DNA of 64,000 nt from positions 1-64,000 of the forward strand of contig JAHJNN010000012.1 of the NCBI GenBank assembly GCA_018820765.1. Reading direction: 5' to 3'. Below, in pieces: positions 60,810 to 64,000 of the stretch. How positions within the stretch are numbered: the first letter of the stretch is position 1; every line of letters begins with the position of its first letter. The notes beneath the pieces are model-generated. The model was not told where the DNA came from and ran no database searches. It was given only the letters and a program-made list of their open reading frames with translations. This DNA is from Gammaproteobacteria bacterium (GTDB taxonomy: Bacteria > Pseudomonadota > Gammaproteobacteria > Burkholderiales > Thiobacillaceae). A program made the translations under genes and the position numbers.

Positions 60810-61742
60810 TCAGGTAGCAGTGGAGCGTTTGATCGGGGGACGCATACCCAAAAAATGAGGGACCGATATCAATTCTTCCTGGATGAAATCCACAAATAAT
60901 TTGACCTTTTCCGGGATTGTCCGGACTGACGGAAAAACTGCGTGAATACCGAACGCAGGGAGATGGTGGTTTTCCAGCACCAACCGCAACGAGCCCGCCT
61001 TGATTTCGGCATCTGCCATCCAAAGTGGCAGACGTGCGATACCTATGCCTGCAATGGCAGCGTCCTTCAGGGCCAAAAGGTTATTGCTGCGGAAGTTCCC
61101 TGAGACGGACACGGAATTTTTTGGGTTGCCCTCGAACACCCATGCCGATAGATTGGATTGGTTGGTATACGTAAGGCAGTTGTGGGTGGACAGATCCTTG
61201 GGGGTTCCAGGAATTCCACGTAAAGCGAGATATGCGGGAGATGCCACTGCAACGAAGGGGCTGTCGCCAAGTTTTCTCGCGACCAAGCCTGGACTTGCAA
61301 GGTATCCAAGTCGGATTGCGATATCGATCTTCTCCTCCACCAGGTTCAACGACTGATCGCTCAGGTCGAGGTTTATCTCCAAAGCGGGGTGGCGAGCCTG
61401 GAAGCGCGCAACGCGGGGGGCGACGAACATCAAGCCGAAAGGGACTGGAGCAGCAATTTTCAAGGTTCCGGAGATTCCGATGCTTGAATTGACGACGGCG
61501 GCATCTGCTTCCTCCAGGTCGGAGAGAATTTGACGGCAACGCTCATGATAGCGAGTGCCGGATTCCGTGAGCGAAACGCATCGCGTGGTTCGATTGACCA
61601 GCCGCGCACCAAGGTCGCGCTCTAGTGCAGTAACCGACTTGCTGACAGCCGACTGCGATATCCCGAAGTCGCGTCCAACCGCCGAGAAACTGCCTCGTTC
61701 GGCCAGTCTCACGAATACCCGCAGTTGCATCAGCTTGTCCAT
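60810..61742 (-). CDS. LysR-family transcriptional regulator
   Basis: The 310-residue regulator has the N-terminal winged helix (LMQLRVFVRLAERGSFSAVG and ISQSAVSKSVTALERDLGAR) and a periplasmic-binding-type effector domain (about residues 90-300). It is divergent from the second DJ-1 gene, so it probably controls DJ-1 and SDR expression and its own. It sits convergent to the exporter. Confidence 0.92.
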   Translation of the reverse strand: MDKLMQLRVFVRLAERGSFSAVGRDFGISQSAVSKSVTALERDLGARLVNRTTRCVSLTESGTRYHERCRQILSDLEEADAAVVNSSIGISGTLKIAAPVPFGLMFVAPRVARFQARHPALEINLDLSDQSLNLVEEKIDIAIRLGYLASPGLVARKLGDSPFVAVASPAYLALRGIPGTPKDLSTHNCLTYTNQSNLSAWVFEGNPKNSVSVSGNFRSNNLLALKDAAIAGIGIARLPLWMADAEIKAGSLRLVLENHHLPAFGIHAVFPSVRTIPEKVKLFVDFIQEELISVPHFLGMRPPIKRSTAT

Positions 61743-61761
61743 CCTGGCCTCCAAAACTGCT

Positions 61762-61778
61762 TATTCTGAATTGGAATA
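61762..61778. promoter_or_regulatory. Candidate LysR box
   Basis: TATTC-N7-GAATA lies 20 bp upstream of the LysR gene in the divergent intergenic region. It fits the interrupted-dyad form of LysR sites. Confidence 0.45.
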
Positions 61779-61936
61779 TGTCGCATGAACGCGGAAAGGG
61801 TTCCGAACATGGATGCCCACGATTAAATTCTCCATCGAAGCGAAAGCGCTTTCGTGTCCGGGAAATCCGCTGAACTTGGCCTCTCGGACAGTTAATAGCC
61901 TAGCAGTCAAACACCAGTTTTCGAGGAGATGTAGCG

Positions 61937-62620
61937 ATGAGAAACAAAATTCTGTTTGCACTAACAAGCCATGACCGTAAGGGGGAGACGGGGCAACCAA
62001 CCGGATTCTATTTGCCTGAGGCCGCACATCCCTGGGCTGTCCTCAAGGAAGCCGGATTCGAGGTTGATTTCGTAAGCCCGAAGGGCGGTAACCCCCCCAT
62101 GGAAGGAAGCGCGGGAAACGACGCGTTGAGCCAAAGTTTTCTGGAAGACTCGGACGTCACCCGAAAAATGACCAACACCCCCACTCCCAGCCAAGTCAAG
62201 CCAAGCGACTATGCCGCGATTCTGTTTGTTGGCGGACATGGAACGATGTGGGATTTTCCCGACGACCGTGGCCTTGCTGACATTGCGGCTTCGATTTACG
62301 AGAAGGGCGGCGTGGTGGGTGCCGTATGTCATGGACCGGCCGCGCTCGTGAACCTCCAGCTGAGCAATGGGCGATATTTGGTCGAAGGCAAGCGGGTTGC
62401 AGCCTTCACTAACGACGAGGAGAAAGCGGTGAACCTCGATGCCGTGGTGCCGTTTCTTCTCGAAGCCAAGCTCCGTGAACGGGGTGCGGATCATGTGGCG
62501 GCGCCAAACTGGCAAGCCAATGTCATTGTGGACGGGAGGTTGGTTACGGGGCAGAACCCGGCGTCTGCGGGGGGCGTCGGGAAAGAGATAGCCGAGCTTC
62601 TGAAAAACCGGAATCCGTAA
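61937..62620 (+). CDS. DJ-1/PfpI-family protein 2 (Hsp31-like)
   Basis: This 227-residue protein has the class I glutamine amidotransferase-like pattern: TGQPTGFYLPEAAHPWAVLK, GFEVDFVSPKGGNPP, ILFVGGHGTMWDFPDD, and the nucleophile elbow GAVCHGPAALVN. It resembles Hsp31/YajL-type glyoxalases or deglycases. GAGGAG is 10 bp upstream of ATG. It is co-directional with the SDR gene, 5 bp away, and divergent from LysR. Confidence 0.9.
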   Translation: MRNKILFALTSHDRKGETGQPTGFYLPEAAHPWAVLKEAGFEVDFVSPKGGNPPMEGSAGNDALSQSFLEDSDVTRKMTNTPTPSQVKPSDYAAILFVGGHGTMWDFPDDRGLADIAASIYEKGGVVGAVCHGPAALVNLQLSNGRYLVEGKRVAAFTNDEEKAVNLDAVVPFLLEAKLRERGADHVAAPNWQANVIVDGRLVTGQNPASAGGVGKEIAELLKNRNP

Positions 62621-62625
62621 CAATC

Positions 62626-63420
62626 ATGGATATGCAATTGAATGGCCAGCTTGCCCTTGTTACCGGTGCGAGCAAAGGCATTGGGTATGCGATTGCCGAA
62701 CGCCTGATTGCCGAAGGCGCCCGCGTTGTGATTGCCGGAAGAAATGTGGACGCACTCGAACATGCACGGAATCGCCTGGGCGGGACTGGCGTAGTGCGTG
62801 CGCTGGCTGGCGATCTGGCTACGCGCGAGGGAGCGGATGAGGTCATCGCAGGGCTTGGTGAACTTGGCGACATCGACATTCTGATCAACAACGTCGGATT
62901 CTTTGAAGTGTGTGGTTTCTTTGAAACCAGCGATGCAATGTGGAAATCGATGTTCGAACTCAACGTCATGAGTGGAGTGCGTCTGTCACGGGCGTTGATG
63001 CCAGCCATGCTGGAGCGAAGACGAGGCCGTATCGTATTCATTGCTAGCGAGCAGAGTCTGAAGCCCAATCCGGAGATGGCTCACTATGCGATGACCAAGG
63101 TGGCAAATGTGTCGGTAGCCCGCGCACTGGCTGAATTGACGAAGGGTACGGCTGTGACTGTCAACAGCGTCCTGGTTGCACCCACGTGGACCGAAGGCGT
63201 CGAGTGCTTTCTGCGTCCTATCGCGGAAAAACAAGGAATCAGCCTCGATCAGATGCGTACGGAATATTTCAGAGGGGACGGCCTGTCTTCTTTGATCGGG
63301 CGTTTCGCCACCCCGGACGAAATCGCGAGCGTCGTAGCCTTTATCGCCTCCCCCTTGGCAAGCTCGATCAACGGCGCTGCAATACGGGCCGATGGCGGGA
63401 TCGTCCGGTCACTGTTCTAA
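62626..63420 (+). CDS. Short-chain dehydrogenase/reductase
   Basis: The 264-residue SDR has VTGASKGIGYAIAERLIAEG, NNVG in ILINNVGFFE, and the catalytic YxxxK in MAHYAMTKVANVSVA. Its C terminus ends GAAIRADGGIVRSLF, typical of classical oxidoreductases. It is paired with the second DJ-1 gene under a divergent LysR gene. Substrate is unknown. Confidence 0.92.
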   Translation: MDMQLNGQLALVTGASKGIGYAIAERLIAEGARVVIAGRNVDALEHARNRLGGTGVVRALAGDLATREGADEVIAGLGELGDIDILINNVGFFEVCGFFETSDAMWKSMFELNVMSGVRLSRALMPAMLERRRGRIVFIASEQSLKPNPEMAHYAMTKVANVSVARALAELTKGTAVTVNSVLVAPTWTEGVECFLRPIAEKQGISLDQMRTEYFRGDGLSSLIGRFATPDEIASVVAFIASPLASSINGAAIRADGGIVRSLF

Positions 63421-63598
63421 GAAAAATCAGCTGCGGTGTCCTTGCAAAGGGTTCGCCCGAGGGGCTCGCCAAGAGTTGCGGATCGGCTGGTATACCCGGC
63501 ATCTGATGTGGGTTATGTGTGGCCCATGGGATCTGCTCACGGCACACCAATCGGTATCAGTGGCAGCTTGGGTGCCGCCCTACCCACTCTCCGCTTCT

Positions 63599-64000
63599 TT
63601 AAACCCTTGCCCCCGAAACCGCCACCGCCCCCCAGGTGGTGCGCCAGCGGGCCTTCACCACGGTCAAGCCCGCGAGCGCGACGAAGCACAGTCCGGCGAA
63701 GATCAAGAGGCCGATCTGGTAGTCGCCGGTCTGCCCCTTGATGTAGCCCAGGCTCGCGGCCAAATAGAAGCCGCCGACGCCGCCGGCCATGCCGACCATG
63801 CCGGTCATCACGCCGATTTCCTTGCGGAAGCGCTGCGGCACCAGCTGGAACACCGCGCCGTTGCCGAAGCCGAGTGTGCCCATGGCGAGCATGAAGCCCG
63901 CCAGCGCCAGCCCCGCGTTCGGCGCGCCGAAGCTGACGATGATGAGGAACACGCCGGCCAGCGTGTACACCGTCAGCAGGGTGCGGATGCCGCCGATGCG
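63599..64000 (-). CDS. NarK-type nitrate/nitrite transporter (partial)
   Basis: The C-terminal 133 residues of a major-facilitator protein are visible; the gene continues past the right edge. They contain GFMLAMGTLGFGNGAVFQLV, PQRFRKEIGVMTGMVGMAGG and VGGFYLAASLGYIKGQTGDY, matching the nitrate-signature region of NarK/NasA proteins. High GC shows the window has returned to the core genome. Its proximity to the PP2C-kinase gene is interrupted by the 54.6-63.5 kb island. Confidence 0.88.
   Translation of the reverse strand, partial: RIGGIRTLLTVYTLAGVFLIIVSFGAPNAGLALAGFMLAMGTLGFGNGAVFQLVPQRFRKEIGVMTGMVGMAGGVGGFYLAASLGYIKGQTGDYQIGLLIFAGLCFVALAGLTVVKARWRTTWGAVAVSGARV

Overview
The window is high-GC proteobacterial DNA. 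The rpe-gph-trpE order, ApaG, MltA, a type II secretion block, sigma-54 promoters and a NarK-type transporter suggest a betaproteobacterium, possibly Thiobacillus-like or another Nitrosomonadales member. That placement is an inference from gene content, since no rRNA is present.

Layout. 0-5.1 kb is a minus-strand secretion/pseudopilus block (GspG, GspF, GspE and PilM/N/O-like proteins) interrupted by a 350-bp element with terminal inverted repeats. 5.4-8.5 kb holds trpE, gph and rpe, separated by repeat-filled gaps. 8.6-14 kb carries apaG, an NYN-domain protein, mltA, a NarX-type histidine kinase and two response regulators. 14-19.7 kb is an envelope/general-stress patch (two DUF1328 proteins, a phospholipase D protein, hemerythrin, CsbD, BON, PRC-barrel). 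20-24.1 kb has copA, a TonB-like protein and a dienelactone hydrolase-like protein.

24.4-30.3 kb is a nitrate/nitrite-type ABC uptake locus: an ANTAR regulator, two NrtA-like binding proteins, a permease and an ATPase. Two of its transcription units begin with a GG-N10-GC sigma-54 promoter followed by an attenuator that carries an ANTAR-type hexaloop hairpin (A at loop position 1, G at 4) overlapping an intrinsic terminator. The same arrangement, with both hairpins clear, lies before a five-gene minus-strand operon at 40.1-44.9 kb: a fused FAD/[2Fe-2S]/membrane oxidoreductase, an 11-heme membrane-anchored cytochrome, a DUF3365 haem protein, a small cytochrome c and a globin. This RNA-level link between nitrate uptake and an undescribed-looking multihaem electron-transfer operon is the main discovery of the window.

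30.4-37.5 kb holds a hipBA module and an ECF42-type sigma-factor operon with YCII/DGPF, VOC, PhnB-like, MoaD-like and BNR-repeat proteins, plus two decayed genes. 37.6-40 kb is a lower-GC accessory patch of unknown ORFs, repeats and orphan operators. 45.4-52.5 kb contains a GGDEF/EAL protein and unrelated single genes, one of them frameshifted. At 52.7-54.6 kb a transposase remnant abuts a PP2C-protein kinase fusion.

54.6-63.5 kb looks like an inserted, lower-GC island. It has a tight plus-strand cluster (cupin, DJ-1, beta-propeller, HAD, VOC, second beta-propeller, EamA exporter), then a LysR regulator divergent from a second DJ-1 protein and an SDR. The right edge returns to high-GC DNA with the end of a NarK-like transporter. 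Several dispersed repeat families occur in intergenic gaps, often touching start or stop codons.
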